Origin: Gorsachius magnificus
Lineage: Eukaryota > Chordata > Aves > Pelecaniformes > Ardeidae
Reading direction: 5' to 3'
NCBI GenBank assembly: GCA_034008185.1
Contig: CM067081.1
Coordinates: forward strand, 23,744,806 to 23,808,805
DNA length: 64,000 nt
The notes below the pieces were generated by a model, which did not search any database, was not told where the DNA came from, and saw only the letters and a list, made by a program, of their open reading frames with translations. Shown here piece after piece: positions 25,031 to 38,282 of this stretch. The translations under genes and the position numbers were made by a program. Position 1 is the stretch's first letter. Each line of letters opens with the position of its first letter.

Positions 25031-25885
25031 CATAGAATCATAGAATGCTTTGGGTTGGAAGGGACCCCTAGAGGTCCTCTAGCCCAACCCCCCTGCAGTG
25101 AGCAGGGACACCGCTAACTCGATCAGGTTGCTCAGAGCCCCGTCCAACCTGGTCTTGAATGTTTCCAGGGATGGGGCCTCCACTACCTCTCTGGGCAACC
25201 CATTCCAGTGTTTCACCATTCTCATTGTAAAGAATTTCTTCCTTATATCCAGCCTAAATCTACCTGCTTCAGTTTAAAACCATTACCCCTTGTCCTGTCA
25301 CAGCTGGCCCTACTGAAAAGATTGTCCCCATCTTTCCTATAAGCTCCCTTTAAGTACTGAAAGGCTGCTACAAAGTGTCCCCGCAGCCTTCTCTTCTCCA
25401 GGCTGAACAACCCCAACTCTCTCAGCCTGTCCTCATAGGAGAGGTTCTCCAGCCCTCGGATCATTTTAGTAGCCCTCCTCTGGACCCGCTCCAACAGTTC
25501 CATGTCCTTCTTGTGCTGCGGGCTCCAGAGCTGGACTCAGGACTCCTGGTGAAGTCTCACTAGAGCAGAGTAGAGAGGCAGAATCCCCTCCCTCGACCTG
25601 CTGGCCACACTGCTTTTGATGCAGCCCAGGGTATGGTTGGCCTTCTGGGCTGCCAGCACACATTGCTGGTTCATGTCCAGCTTTTCATCCATCGGCACCC
25701 CCAAGTCCCTCTTGGCAGGGCTGCTCTCGATCCTTTCTTCCCCCAGCCTGTATTGATACTGGGGGTTGCCCCGACCCAGGTGCAGGACCTTGCACTTGGC
25801 CTCGTTGAACCTCATGAGGTTCACACAGGCCCACCTCTCCAGCCTGTCCAGGTCTCTTTGGATGACATCCCGTCCTTCTGGCATG
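25031..25885 (-). mobile_element. CR1 LINE fragment with degraded pol 3' end
   Basis: The left end CATAGAATCATAGAATG and GGTTGGAAGGGACCCC is the CR1 tail in minus orientation. Moving right, minus-strand translation gives the CR1 pol C-terminal region in pieces: [10 protein letters not shown]...[14 protein letters not shown], then [11 protein letters not shown], then [17 protein letters not shown] and [10 protein letters not shown]. The pieces lie in different frames, so the copy is frameshifted and dead. It is 5'-truncated before the reverse-transcriptase active site. Its 3' end is of the same type as the copy at 39,842 and differs from those at 26,221 and 41,143. Confidence 0.93.
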
Positions 25886-26029
25886 GTTATGAATAAAAGC
25901 AGAACCTGTGATATATACTCACTCTCCTATATTGTCTGCTTTGCAGCAGTATTCCTTTGCAGCACTAAATGATGACCATGCACTTTAGTGATAAGAGCAT
26001 ATCCATCAGACTGAGGAAAGTGGTTTTCC

Positions 26030-26220
26030 CACTCTGTTTGGCATTTATAAGATAATTCTGAATTACTGTGTCCAAGTTGGGGATCTTCAGTACAACGAGA
26101 CAGACAAACTAGAGCAAGGTCCGTAGAAAGGTTACCAAAATGTTTAAAGGAATGGACTACATGACATAGGAGGTGAGGGTAAGAACTGGGTTCATTCAGC
26201 TTGGAGAACAGAAGCCTAAT
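26030..26220 (+). mobile_element. ancient CR1/L3-like fragment, left half (split by a younger CR1)
   Basis: Plus-strand text such as AATTACTGTGTCCAAGTTGG, then AGAAAGGTTACCAAAATG, then TTCAGCTTGGAGAACAGAAG follows the order of CR1-clade pol 3' sequences (a counterpart of YCVQFW...RRATK...FSLEK) at high divergence. It is interrupted at 26,221 by a younger minus-strand CR1 and appears to resume near 26,935. The left boundary is uncertain. Confidence 0.6.
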
Positions 26221-26930
26221 CATAGAATCATAGTATCATTTGGTTGGAAAATATTTTTAAGATCATTAAGCCCAACCGTACCTGTCCACTACTAAACCAT
26301 GTCCCTAAGCACCTTGTCTACCCGTCTTTTAAATACCTCCAGGGATGGGGACTCCACCACTTCCCTGAGCAGCCTGTTCCAGTGTCTGCTAACCCTTTCA
26401 GTGAAGAAATTTTTCCTAATATCCAATCTAAACCTCTCCTGGTGCAACTTGAGACGATTTCCTCTCCTCCTATCACTTGTTACTTCTGAGAAGAGACCTA
26501 CCCCCACCTCACTACACGCTCCTTTCAGGTAGTTGTAGAGGGCAATAAGGTCTCCCCTCAGCTTCCTCTTCTCCAGGCTAAACAACGCCAGTTCCCTCAG
26601 CCGCTCCTCATCAGATTTGTGCTCCAGACCTCTCACCAGCTTCCTTGCTCTGCTCTGGACATGTTCCAGTGCCACAATGTCCTTCTTGTAGTGAGGGGCC
26701 CAAAACTGAACACAGTATTCAAGGTGTGGCCTCACCAGTGCCGACTACAGGGGCATGATCACTTCCCTACTCCTGCTGGCCACACTATCCCTGATACAAG
26801 CCAGGATGCTGTTGGCCCTCTTGGCCACCTGGACATACTGCTGGCTCATATTCAGTCGGCTGTTGACCAGTGCCCCCAGATCCCTCTCTGCCAAGCAGCT
26901 TTCCAGCCACTCATCCACACGGAAGGATTG
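26221..26930 (-). mobile_element. CR1 LINE fragment inserted into an older CR1
   Basis: CATAGAATCATAGTATCATT at the left is the CR1 tail in minus orientation. Minus-strand translation from about 26,735 to 26,292 stays open for 147 codons and reads [20 protein letters not shown], then [32 protein letters not shown], and [20 protein letters not shown], which is the conserved C-terminus of CR1 pol. The upstream part (VAKRAN region) is in another frame, with a stop between. It is 5'-truncated and non-functional. It sits inside an older, oppositely oriented element. Confidence 0.93.
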
Positions 26931-26934
26931 GATT

Positions 26935-27190
26935 GCTGTCTGCAGTTATAGAAAACCCAGACAGGCAAGTTGCTGCTGGGGAGCAATCATTATATGTAAG
27001 GAGAAAAGCCTTCCCAATGAGGTGCTCAGGTAGGAGAAGAGGCTGCTGCAGAAACTTTATCCTCAGAGATAATCAAGGCCTTGAGCAACATGGTGTAATT
27101 GCAAAGCTGACCCCATTTTGAGTGGGGGAGTGGGTTTAGACCAGATGAGGTCCTAAGATCCCTTCCAAGATAAATTATTATATGATTTAC
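26935..27190 (+). mobile_element. ancient CR1/L3-like fragment, right half
   Basis: Plus-strand GCCTTCCCAATGAGGTGCTC, then AATCAAGGCCTTGAGCAACATG, then GAGGTCCTAAGATCCCTTCCAAGATAAATTATTATATGATT matches the order of a CR1 3' end (two-part coding remnant, then GGTCCCTTCCAACCTAAATTATTCTATGATT), with many substitutions. It is the continuation of the fragment that ends at 26,220. Confidence 0.7.
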
Positions 27191-29692
27191 AAGATCATGA
27201 CAGGAACACAATGTGGGGAAACACCTAAGCCACATGATGAAATCCAGTTTAGTTTCGGTGGCATTTAAGCATGTGCTTGAATTATTCCTGAAACGGAATC
27301 AAGAACTGTAGCTGCATGACATAGAGAGATAAAGTGCCTATATATAGCTTCAAAAATTCTTGAAGAGGGGAAGGATGTTCTGTCTAGCCTGCCAGACTGG
27401 AACCAAGGAGATCCTTTGTCATTTCCAGCATTTTTTTTTTATAGGATCTTTTGTGATTTGGGGCAAATAACTTAATCTCACTATAAATCAGCTGCTGACT
27501 TATTAAGTAACAGGATAAATCCATTTATACTTAGATATTTGTGAGTCCTTTAAATAATACTAAAAAAAAAGTTCACAAGTGGATTCCAACAGGGCAAAAG
27601 AGAGGAGGCATAAGTCCTGAGTCATCCATCCTAGAGTAAGACAAACTGTGCCATATGAGCATCATTGACAGCAAATCTAGGAGGCTTAGCTCCAGGGTAG
27701 ACATCTGCATTTGGTTGGAAGAATCTCACCCAGGAAGCCATCATGCAAAACTGATTCCTCATGCCAGAAGCCTTCAGATGTAGTGTTAGTCAGAATGGAA
27801 TAAGAAGTAGGACAGATGTTTCTTTTCTTCAGTGTCTCAGTAATTGCACTTAGTGAGGGTTGTTTTTTTCACTGTTGCCAATAACACATTGACAAAAACT
27901 CATTGTAATCTCTGTATTAAAAAACCCTAGGTTATTACATCATAAACCTGCCACAATGACTTCCAAGAAATAAACTTCTGGATGAAAACCAAATGGTTCA
28001 AGTTAAACCTGGGTTAAATGAATGATAGTTGGGAAAAATATATTTGGAATTGTCCTAGGACAAGTACATTGACTGCTTACATACACAGAGATCTTTGCTA
28101 GCTCTTTATTTAGCACAAATCCCTTGTACTCTTCAATTTGCATGGTGCTCTTTGAATGCCAAGATCACCACAAAACCAAGACATGACTTCTTCCATACGA
28201 TGTTTCGTAGATACTGTGTCCTGTGTTTAAAACTGGTGGTCTGCACTTTCCACACAACCCCATGTGATTTTTACTTCTCCAGGTGTGAAGCAATATATAA
28301 GTGAAACAAAAGTGAACCTCTACCACAAGCCTGAGTTTAGTAAAAGAAAAAATATAGCTTAGGGCAAAACTTCTCCGACTACTTTGTTATTGATATAAAG
28401 GTATGGAGTTCTCCCAAAAGCAAATGAATTTACCAACTTATTATCTGCTGCCACATCTATTTTCCTAATCACGCTTCTAGAAAGTCCCATCTCAGCTCTC
28501 TCTTCTGCTGTCTTCCACTTTGACATTATTCCTGGAATTACAGTTAGCCTGGTTTAATTTAATTAGCGTAAAGATGATGTACACATGTTCTACCACAGTA
28601 TTACTTACAGTCTTAAAAGCATGTGCCTATGTCTCCAAGGGCATCTTAGTCTCTGTCTAGGACATTTTAAATCCACATCACTCGGCTATGACACAAAAAA
28701 ATTAAAGGCTGTAGGGCTGGTCTACAAACTTCACCTCTTGGCTCTTCTTGTGCTTGGACTGTAAATACATTACAGTAGAAATTATATTTTCATTCTCTCT
28801 GTGTACATAGCAGCACAATATGACGCTTGTCCAATATCGGGATACCTGCATATTTTACACTAATATCAATATCAATGAGGAAAATCTTTTTTGTGTGTGT
28901 AACAGAGAAAACCTGCATGGGAAGGATATGCCATAGTTTAAGGGACCAGCAGAATTTATGCATTCAAGGATAAGTAAAGTCCAGGAGAAAAAATTATCAA
29001 AATCCATTGCCGTTGCTGGCAGACCTTAATGATGGGATGTAATTTAAAATGCTTAAAACCCATACTGATTGGGTCTTGGGAAAATCATAAGGTAGAATCA
29101 GCTAGGTAAGAACAGCAAGTATATCGCTCTAGCTTTTCATCAGATTCTGGGCTGCTACGAGGTGTTGGACAGTCCCAGTGAACCAGTGTGTGTGAAGCGT
29201 GTGGGCTTCCTTACTCCGCTGCCTGGTTTCCTCCTCCCTGAGAACAATGTGGTGAGCGGGACTGGGCAGGCAGGAGAGCATCCAGCCCTGGAGGACGGCT
29301 ATTCACGCTGCTCCAGCCAGAGGCCTGTCAGCATTTCCACTCTTTCACACGCATCCCAACTTCAGACAGGGATTACATCATTTTAACCACTTTTCTCACA
29401 TTTAAAAAAGTCAAAATTAGTCAAAACAAAAACACCAGCCATGTGTGCTCAGGGATGTGAGCGGAGAAATAAGGATAAACAAATCTGCTCTCTTGCATAT
29501 CCTACCAGCAGTTTGTCTCAGCGTGATCCTTAAAAACAGCAGGGTGCCTAGCCTCAGCTTTTATCAAATAACATTTATAGGACACCCCACATTCTCTACC
29601 AGTGGACCACAAAGAATCAACAGGGAACTAATAGGCAGGCCTTTATTTTTGAAATGTTAGGGTCCAGCTTACTTAAGAAATACTATTATGTA

Positions 29693-29716
29693 TTTTGTTT
29701 TGTTTTGTTTTGTTTT
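29693..29716. repeat. (TTTTG)n microsatellite
   Basis: Four perfect TTTTG units plus a final TTTT. Simple repeat, likely polymorphic. Confidence 0.92.
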
Positions 29717-32700
29717 ATAGCATGGGAAAGAATGAATGAGAAGTGACCCATACAGGCTTAGTTATGAAAAATTGCAGTTCGTATTACAGGCATGTTCATG
29801 AAAACAGCTGTGTGTAAGGACAAATACCTTTCGACATCACAGTTCTGCATCTGCCTGGACACACGAAGTTTGCTGTAAAGTCTGTTTTAAGGGAATGTCA
29901 GTTTTTCAGTATTGGAAGAGGGAAGGCAGGCTCTAGTATGTCTAGACAGATGTGTTCAGGGGTGTTGTCCCTAGACAGCAGAGGATATACAGCCTTTAAA
30001 GAGGACAAAGATTGGCTTTGCTATAAAAGAACAAGCCACTTCCTGGAGAGGAAGATGCACTGATTTTTTAGGAAAATGCAGACACATTGTGAGCTCCAAG
30101 GAACAGCGATCTAGAGAGGAAGGAAGAGGCTGCGATGTGAGGACTAAACATTACCTACCTATAAACTTTGTAATTAAGGCTCATAGCCTGTTATAAATGA
30201 CTCTTTGTACAATCTTCACCTAGATGACAAGAAGCAAATGCTTTATTTTATGTCTTTATTGTTTTCCTCTTCTGCTTCTCTCCTGCTTGAAGAAAAAAAA
30301 AACCTTGTAAAATACACCTGTAATATGGATTTCACTGCTAGTAAGGAGGAAAACCAAGGCAGAATATGCATTTGAACAGAAGCAAAAGGCTCTTTGCTCA
30401 GGAAGAGAAGAAGAAAGTAAAAGACTAGAGAGAGAACCTGATAATGAAGGGATTTCCCAATGAGGTGCCATGACCCCATGCTTAGACACTGACTCCCTGG
30501 GCTCTCAAAGTTTCAAGGAAAAGTTGGTGCTGTTACGGCCACAGAATTCATATAGAAAATAGGAAATTTTTTCAAAAATTTTAATAACATATTTTGCAAA
30601 GTCAGCAAGCTACATTTTGCTACAGGAAAATTCTCAGAAAAGCAAGAAAAGTATGTGAGAGCTAGACAATGGAAAACTGTTTTTTTGTTTTCGTGTTCCA
30701 GTAAGTAAGCCCATAGCATCCTCCCTTTGGCTATAAGACAGCTATATTCTCCAATATTTTATTGTGAATAAGCACAGATATAGGTTCCAGGAGTTCTCTT
30801 CCATGATTCCCACTGTGGCTTTTAACTTCTCAATACATTTACTGAGCTGAGTTTATTTCTCCACCAGTTTCCAAATGATGGAATTATTTTAACAGTATTA
30901 TGCAGACTAATGTATTATCACAACTCAGTAGCTTGTGGTCTTAAAATGATAGGAAAGGAAGTGGGGGGTAGGACAGCTGTAAAATCCTTTGAACAGAGAA
31001 ATAATCCTGAAATCTACTCTTTTCTCTCTTATCACCTAACATTCACCTCTTATTATGTTCAAATATGCCAGACAGTGGTTAATAATAGATAAGTGTACCG
31101 AGAGTGAAGGCCAAACACATCATTTCATGCTCCTTATCTCTGTAATCTTCATTCAGAGGAATTCTCCTCTTCTTTTGGAATCTGAGGCAACTTTTCTGGA
31201 AACCGCAGTGATAGCAAACTCAGTAAGTTATCAGTCTCCACAACACGTGTGAGTTGTGGCTGGAAGAAGAGCAGATGAAGATACTGACTAACCGCAGACT
31301 TTTTCCATAATATCTATCATTAGACTAAAGAAAGCATGAGCTCACGGCACATTGGGTACGAACTTCACAAGGCTTTAAGGAAAACTGCCAGTAAAAGCGT
31401 GGGGAAATGTGGCATTGAAACAGAAAAGTAGATTAATGCCTCAGCCTCTCATTGTCCGCCTAGTAAGGAGCTACCTGAGATTATTCATGAATGAGTTGGT
31501 GGTCTCCTCTCAGTAGACTTTCAGGTATGTATCTCAAAGACAGAGTGCAATTTATAGCCTATCTTTGAAAATCATCCAGGGAATGTGCAGCAGCACGTGT
31601 TTTAGGCTGGATCTGAGGAGTGCTTCAAGGAATAAACAACACATTTGGCAGGCAGAGCTAAATACAGGTAATGTAAAATGCTAAAGTACACCCGATGTCT
31701 ATAATCTTTTTATTTAAACAGTGGAAAAATGCTGATCTGTAGAGCTTTGGAAACACACTGGCTATGTTTTGTTTTAAGAATTTTGTGGCCAACACTGACA
31801 CAGCATAGTTATTGCCTCTGCATGGTAGCTGCATGTGAGGCATGGTAATTTAGTCTTGCGTTCATAAAAATGGGCGTGAAATAAGAAAGAATACAAGCAT
31901 ATTCAAAACTATCTCCCATACTGAGGGAGAGAATAGTTGAAACATCTTAACCACCCAATCCCAATGCTACTTCTCAGCATATGACGAAAATGAAATTGTT
32001 TCTCTTGGACACAGAGCAGATCCACAGGTCACCCCACACCTACAAAAAGAAAATTCTGATCTCTCTTAGCCAAATCTTGTGCACTGAGAAGCTACAATAC
32101 AGCACACCTTTTAGGGCATGATCCTTATTTATGCTCTTTAGACAGAAATATCCCAGAGGAGAAGGCTCCAGACACTCTTCCTTCCTCTCTTTTTCAAAGG
32201 ATTTTTTTCATCTTTTCAGGATGGTCAGCATGCTATTCTCAAACAGGAGCCAAAAGCTATAGCTTTTACTACAATCAGATTTAGTCAAAATCTAGAGGGA
32301 AAAACAGATTTGGAAAAAAAAAAAATAATCATAGTTTTAACATAGATATCGTTGTTCATGACACGTGCTGTAGATCCAATTTCGATCTAGACCAGAGCCA
32401 CCCAAAATGAGTATCCTGCCTCCGTTTTCAAGCAGACTGAGAAGGTACAACATGGTAGCAAGGTTAAACGGCAATTCTGAAGAAAGCTGTAGAAATGGAA
32501 GTGTCTATTTCCAAGGTGGCAGAAAATTCTAAAAAGCTGAATGGCCTAAATTTAATCATCTAGGTAATTTTCATCCTCCAATACTCAAAGAATCAGCACA
32601 ACAATCACAAATCTTACAATAAGAATTTTCAATAAATCTTACAAATTTGTATTGTTTCTAACTATAGGCATATTCCAGATAACAATACACATAATTTTAG

Positions 32701-32994
32701 AATAAACTTTGAAAGAAGAGGATAATTAGTCCTTGGATTTTTGGAAAATAACATAGACTGGAAAATGTTTTCTTGTTTTTTTCCAAGAGGAGGCTGTGTC
32801 AAAGCAACATAATATACATCTTCAACTGGGTAAAGGTGGTTTTGAAAACAGTAAAGAACACCCCTCATCTAGCATAATTCTAGTGTAGTATTTGATACAT
32901 TGTCACAAAGAAAAATATTGTTTAAGATGGAGAAGAAGGGTGTTAATGGTAGAATTGAAATTTGAATAACATACTGCTCAGAGAGAAGACTATA

Positions 32995-33720
32995 ATGAAG
33001 TGCCTTGAAATGGGATGACTCAGGATATATAGGACTTCCTCAGGGACTGTTTTCAGGATCAGTCTTATTTAACATTTCCATAACTGATGGTCCTGCAATA
33101 AGTAGGAGTATGCTAATTAAAGTTGGTGGTAGCTCAGAAAGTCAAGAGGTCCCAAGCCAGAGGAACATCAGACTAAATTACACATGGACTACATTAGAAT
33201 AATAGAAATGTAACAGAATAAAACAAGGTCATGGACTGGAGATTAAGAACAAGACTTTCTGTGGCAAACTAGGAGCTTGCCAATTAAAGATCTCAGGTGA
33301 AGAGAAAGCCAGAGAGTAGCCTATGAAGCATCAGTGGCGTGCAATGTGAAAAAAAGCAAATGTGATCCTAATGAGATCCAGCATTAGGAGAATCGTATTA
33401 CTGTAGCTGTGTAGGCACTGATATGACCGCATCTGAAACACTCTACAGAAGTCTGACTACTCACGTTCAAGAACGGTAAAATTGCAGTGTGTTCTGGGAA
33501 GGGTTACTGGGATTATCAGAGGAAAAGATGGTGGTGTGGAGGCTTCATGTCCTCTTCATGGAGGAAGAACCATGCAAGCTAAAAGCCACCAGAACCAATA
33601 GGTATAAACTGTCTGTAAATTATTTCTGCCCAGACATGAAATGTTTTCATGACCAGAGCAATGATGTTCTAGCACAACCGCCCAGAATAACAGTCAGGGA
33701 AGAAGGAAGAGGAATGAGAT
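32995..33720 (+). mobile_element. heavily decayed CR1-clade LINE relic
   Basis: The plus-strand frame at 33,005-33,202 contains GLPQGLFSGSVLFNISITDG, a degraded version of the reverse-transcriptase motif usually read as G(L/V)PQGSVLGP(L/V)LFNIFINDL. Downstream, GTAGGCACTGATATGACCGC and ATCTGAAACACTCTACAG resemble the pol segment around [10 protein letters not shown], followed by a GGTTACTGGGATTATCAGAGG block. Many stops and frameshifts show an old, dead copy. Boundaries are approximate. It is much older than the copies with intact tails in this window. Confidence 0.6.
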
Positions 33721-34174
33721 CAAGTTAACTTAATATGCAAGTTTATTAAGATGTTATGAAAATAACTGTAACTGCAGTGGACAGGACTCAGTGAGCCAAG
33801 AGGAGTTCTTGAATCCAAACGTGATCCTCTGTCGACCTCCCTTCCCCCTCCTTGTCTCCCTTGAGCCCATATATGACTTTGATCTGCCCACTCTGATCCT
33901 CCACCACAAAGGTGTTCACACAAATTTACTCTCAGAGGAGGATATGACAGTCTGTCTTGAAATGTCCACTGTATATTTTTCCCAAACCCTTTCAGGACTG
34001 TTTGCTCCTTTGAGTAAACAGCTTGGGGTTTGTTTTTCCGGTAATCTTTTACAACTTTAAAAAATCCTTCTGAAGAAGAAACCACACAAGTTTTTACAGT
34101 TCATTTGCATCTGCTTTGTTCCAGTCTAAATCTAATTCTTTAAAATATTTGCCTTTTTTTTCCCTTTTCTTGTC

Positions 34175-34198
34175 TTTTTTTTTTTTTTTTTTTTTTTT
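34175..34198. repeat. poly(T) tract, 24 T
   Basis: A run of 24 T preceded by pyrimidine-rich sequence. It could be the tail of a minus-strand retroposed copy, but nothing recognisable follows it. Confidence 0.85.
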
Positions 34199-36464
34199 AT
34201 CTGGAAGGCCACTCTGAATCCAATTCATAACCTTCATTTACAAAAATGGAGTTCATAATTTCTTCTGAAACAAAACCCAGAGTATTTGTTGAATGGTATT
34301 AACTTGTTTCCTCTCTCTTTACTTTTAGTTCAATATGTTAAATAATGTCTACAACACTGTAGCAGCATGTGTTTCATTAACTTTGTGCAAATAAACTTGT
34401 ATCAGCTATCTGCTCCAACATGTACAGTAAGTACAGCGCTGCCCCTCTTTGAATTCATTGACAGTTTCTGTCACAAGCATTTCCTAATGATGCTGTATAA
34501 ACTGAATAGGAAATCTCATTGTAAAACAAAGTTCCAGCAGCACACTTTCAGCATCTTTCAACAATAAAGCTGAGCATAGGAACATGATTTAAGCTGTTAG
34601 TATAACACATGTAACAAAAAAATAATTCATGTCATAAAACAGGAGGCTGTAGAGACTCAGAATTAAAAGATGCAATACAAAGAGCAAAAAAAGTTAAGCC
34701 CATTGTGTGGAAAACCTACAGTAAGGAAATATGAATAAAATCATCCATGGGAAATGTATAATCATAGTTTCCAGAAAAATGAACAAAAATAAAGTTCGTA
34801 ATACATTATTTTCACTGTAGAAACAATTAACTGCTAACATGCTTTACAACATAATGGTGTTGAATGTCATATAAGCTTTTCCTGAAGAAACACTGTAATA
34901 GCTCTGTACAAAACCAATGTTGCCATTTTGCTCCAGCCTTGACTCAGAGAGGTCCAACTCTGTGGGATCATTGCACCTATGTGGAACCCTCTGAAATTCA
35001 AGCCAGCTCTCTACAAGTGTCAGGGTCTCTGCACACAAGCTGCTTACTGTAAGCTGTGACTTCTGTTTACCTACACGCGAGCAAACTGCAGTTTTCTATC
35101 AGAAATGAGTCATCACATTCAAACATAAACCCAACCTTGGCCAAAATTCAGGAGGCTGTAGACCCACTTCGGATTTTGCTGGCTAAACCTAGACACGCTG
35201 GCTCACATCCTGAGGAGTTCAACTCATAACTGCCTTTGAAGATTTGAGCCTTAACTATTTCTAAGCCAGCCGTCACCATGCCATCCGTGTGACTAACCAC
35301 AGCCTTCTTAAGCAGCACACTGTGGTCCGGTAAGAAACTTTGTCATGCTTTTGTTTTTAAAATGACAGAAAAAGGACATGAAGAAAATTTTCTGTTGATA
35401 GTTTCTTATAGGGAAAAGAAATGGTATTTTTAGTGATGCATATATTTTTGCTGAAAATGTCTCTTTTCTGTGCAAAATGCCAACTTTTCAGTTGGGTGAT
35501 TACTGGCTCATTTATTGTCTTCAGCTGTGAGAGGAAATTAAGGTGACTTCTGATTATCTTGCTGCTTAATGGATATGGTTATGAGTCAGAGCAGCCTCAG
35601 ACTCCCCTTTTGCTGCTAGGCATTTTGGCAAACTCTTGGGTGATTTTTTTTTTTCCTGCACAGTAGCAGGAATGGGAAGTAATGTTCCATTCAATTCTTT
35701 CAGCTGTGACTACTATTAATTACTTTCAAGGTTTCCCTTAGGAAGACACTCTCACAGGAAACGTGCTCTTAGTCTCACCTATATGTGCAGGGGGGTTATG
35801 CTTCTGGGAGGCAAATCACTCCAGGCTAGGGGGGAAGATAAAAATGGTTTTTCTGTGAATTCTCACGAGGGACCTGGTTTCAGTGCCAAAAAAAAAAAGG
35901 AGTTTATGGATCAGTGAGATCCTGACTACATGAACACTGCATAGGTTCAGTATTGGACTCAGGCTGAAGGATTACATTAAGAATTATATGGCACAAGGAA
36001 GTAATAGAGTTTACCAAAAATAGCTATTTAGCCATTAATAGGGAAATACTCCTGCCGGCATTCCCCCAGGTACTGCACATGTAGCTTCAGCTGTTGCATA
36101 TACATTGCTTTTCGTCTTAAACGCTGCTTTTTCATAATTCTCATAGGACTGCGAGTGAAGAGAAAAAGTACCCAGGGTCAGCCACAAGCACCGAACTCCC
36201 AGCTAGACTGAACAGAGGCAGCGGGCAAGCACCGAGGAGGAAGGCAGGTCCAGGGTGTTTGGCTGCTGAGCATCCCCTAGTGACTGGCTCTTCCCATTAC
36301 AGCCTCCTGCTTCTCTGAGTCTACAAAAGTGAGCGTGGAGGCGAGAAGCCAGAGAGCGAACAATGGCTTACTGCAAATAAAGACAGAACAGCTACCAACC
36401 CAAGACTTACAAAAGCATGGACAAGCTATAAAAGAAGTCATCACTTCAAGACAACAAGGGGCTC

Positions 36465-36497
36465 TTTTTAATCCAAGTACGTAACTTGGATTAAAAA
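36465..36497. repeat. perfect hairpin, 14-bp arms and 5-nt loop
   Basis: TTTTTAATCCAAGT (36,465-36,478), loop ACGTA, then ACTTGGATTAAAAA (36,484-36,497) are exact reverse complements. Imperfect pairing extends slightly further (GCTC against CAGC). The arms are too short and the loop too small for a microRNA precursor. No function assigned. Confidence 0.9.
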
Positions 36498-36828
36498 ACA
36501 GCTGGCATCCCTTGTGTGACCTACCAAAGCTGAAGACATTTCTAAAGATATACTATCTTTTCACTTAAAATTAACTAATGACTTATAAATCAAATAATGA
36601 AATGAAGGACCGTTGGTATTATTTCCCCACTGGATGCCACAGAACATTAAAAAAGTTTACATTTCACAGAAAGATAACAATGCACTTTTTTGGTCATCTA
36701 TTGGACTGCTTGCTGCATTTGAATGATGAAGATGGGCAAGTTTTGACTCAAGAAAATCCTGCAAGCTGTAGAGTTTGCCAGTAAACAAACAGGAAAAAAT
36801 CATCTGCTTCGGTAATATGTGGGATTCT

Positions 36829-36842
36829 TTTTTTTTTTTTTT
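36829..36842. repeat. poly(T) tract
   Basis: An uninterrupted run of about 14 T following GGGATTC. Low-complexity sequence only. Confidence 0.7.
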
Positions 36843-38282
36843 CCTCCCTGCAACAGTAACTTTTTTTCTAAATACTTTCACCAGCTTCAGGAAAGGGTGG
36901 GTTAGAGTCAGGGGTTTCCTGAGCCTTTTCAGAACATGGTTTTAACGTAGCCGTGTGTTCAGAAGAGCCCCTAGAGAGTCTTGTTTTGGAACACTCTGAC
37001 GCCTACACATTATCATCTTTGCTACGTTTTGCAGTTTTGTGTGAAATTTATTTTTAATCTTTAACAAAACATGCTCCTGTTTATCTTAAATTCAGAAAAG
37101 CTTTAATAATTTAAAACAAAATAACTTTTTAAATAATTAGATTTACAATGAATGCCAAAACATAAAAGTATAAAGCAAGTTAACAAGAAAGGACTTCTTA
37201 AAGATCAAAGAAAATGTGTTTATTTGATTTGACTAAAAACAACTAAAAAGTACTTTCACTTTAACAGGTTGTAACTGGCTGTTGACAGAAACTAGTGAAA
37301 GAGTTTCCCAGTCCCACAGGATAAAGGTTTTCTTCTGGTAGAGGTTCACGTACTCAGAACAGATTGCCCACTGATAGGTGAAAGGAATTACATTTTGAAA
37401 AGTGACAAAGCCGCATCAATATTAAAACCTGTGGGTACAAAGACAAGTTTCCTCAGACAACATACTCCTATTGCTATTATTAAGTAGGACTGGTGGTGTA
37501 AATCAATGGGTATTTCTACCTCCCATCCCTCTATATACTAAAAAGCTCTGGGAATGGGAGAGGTTAAAAGTACCATTTAATTTAGTGGAAAGAAGATATA
37601 TTAGCTCAAAACCTGCTTTAACACAGCAGTAGAGTTCCCAGAAGAGAGCTGGCTTCTGTAGATCTCCTCCTCTGTGGGCAGAGGCAGCTGGTATGTGGCA
37701 GCCTTTGCCCTGCCAGCCATGTTGTGCCTCTATCAACAAGTTTCAAGTCCACCAGGGAAGTCTCTCCCTGAGGCTTCAATAGGAAATGTACAGACCTCTA
37801 ATGAAATGATGCCATGCTAAGATCCAGGCAAGAAAAAGCTAAGTAATCAAAACAGGAATTCGCTTTAAGTCAGCCTGTCTAAAACTTTGTTTAATGAGGT
37901 TTTATGTTTATTAATACCTATTTAACTGCTAAAAGAGCATTTGAAACAGTATGGTTTTTTTTAAAAGTGTAAACACTTTCTTCATTTCTAAAAGAGAAAA
38001 AAATCTGTGGTCTAAAGATTGCTTGAAACCTCAGTGAAGTACCCCAGTGAAACCAAAAAGACCAGATTTGACATTCCAAAAATGCTGAGGTAAAAAACAT
38101 CCGGAAAATATTTAAAACATTCATATATTTCAAACCTTCTCTACACAAAATGGTGAAAAAATCAGTCTTAAAAAAATAATAATTTGCAGTTTATCTTTAG
38201 AGGTAACATGTGAAATTCATCATCATAACTTTACGGAAGTCATTATTTCAGAGGAGCGCTAGTTATTTTCACACTAATTTTA

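Noticed and set aside
25375..26951. Plus-strand frames across the CR1 copies at 25-27 kb
   Set aside because: These are antisense shadows of the CR1 pol remnants.
33489..33728. 79-codon frame near 33.5 kb
   Set aside because: It lies in the decayed CR1-like relic and has no independent coding signal.
36465..36497. Hairpin considered as a microRNA precursor
   Set aside because: Arms of 14 bp and a 5-nt loop are too short for Drosha/Dicer substrates, and flanking sequence does not extend the pairing enough.
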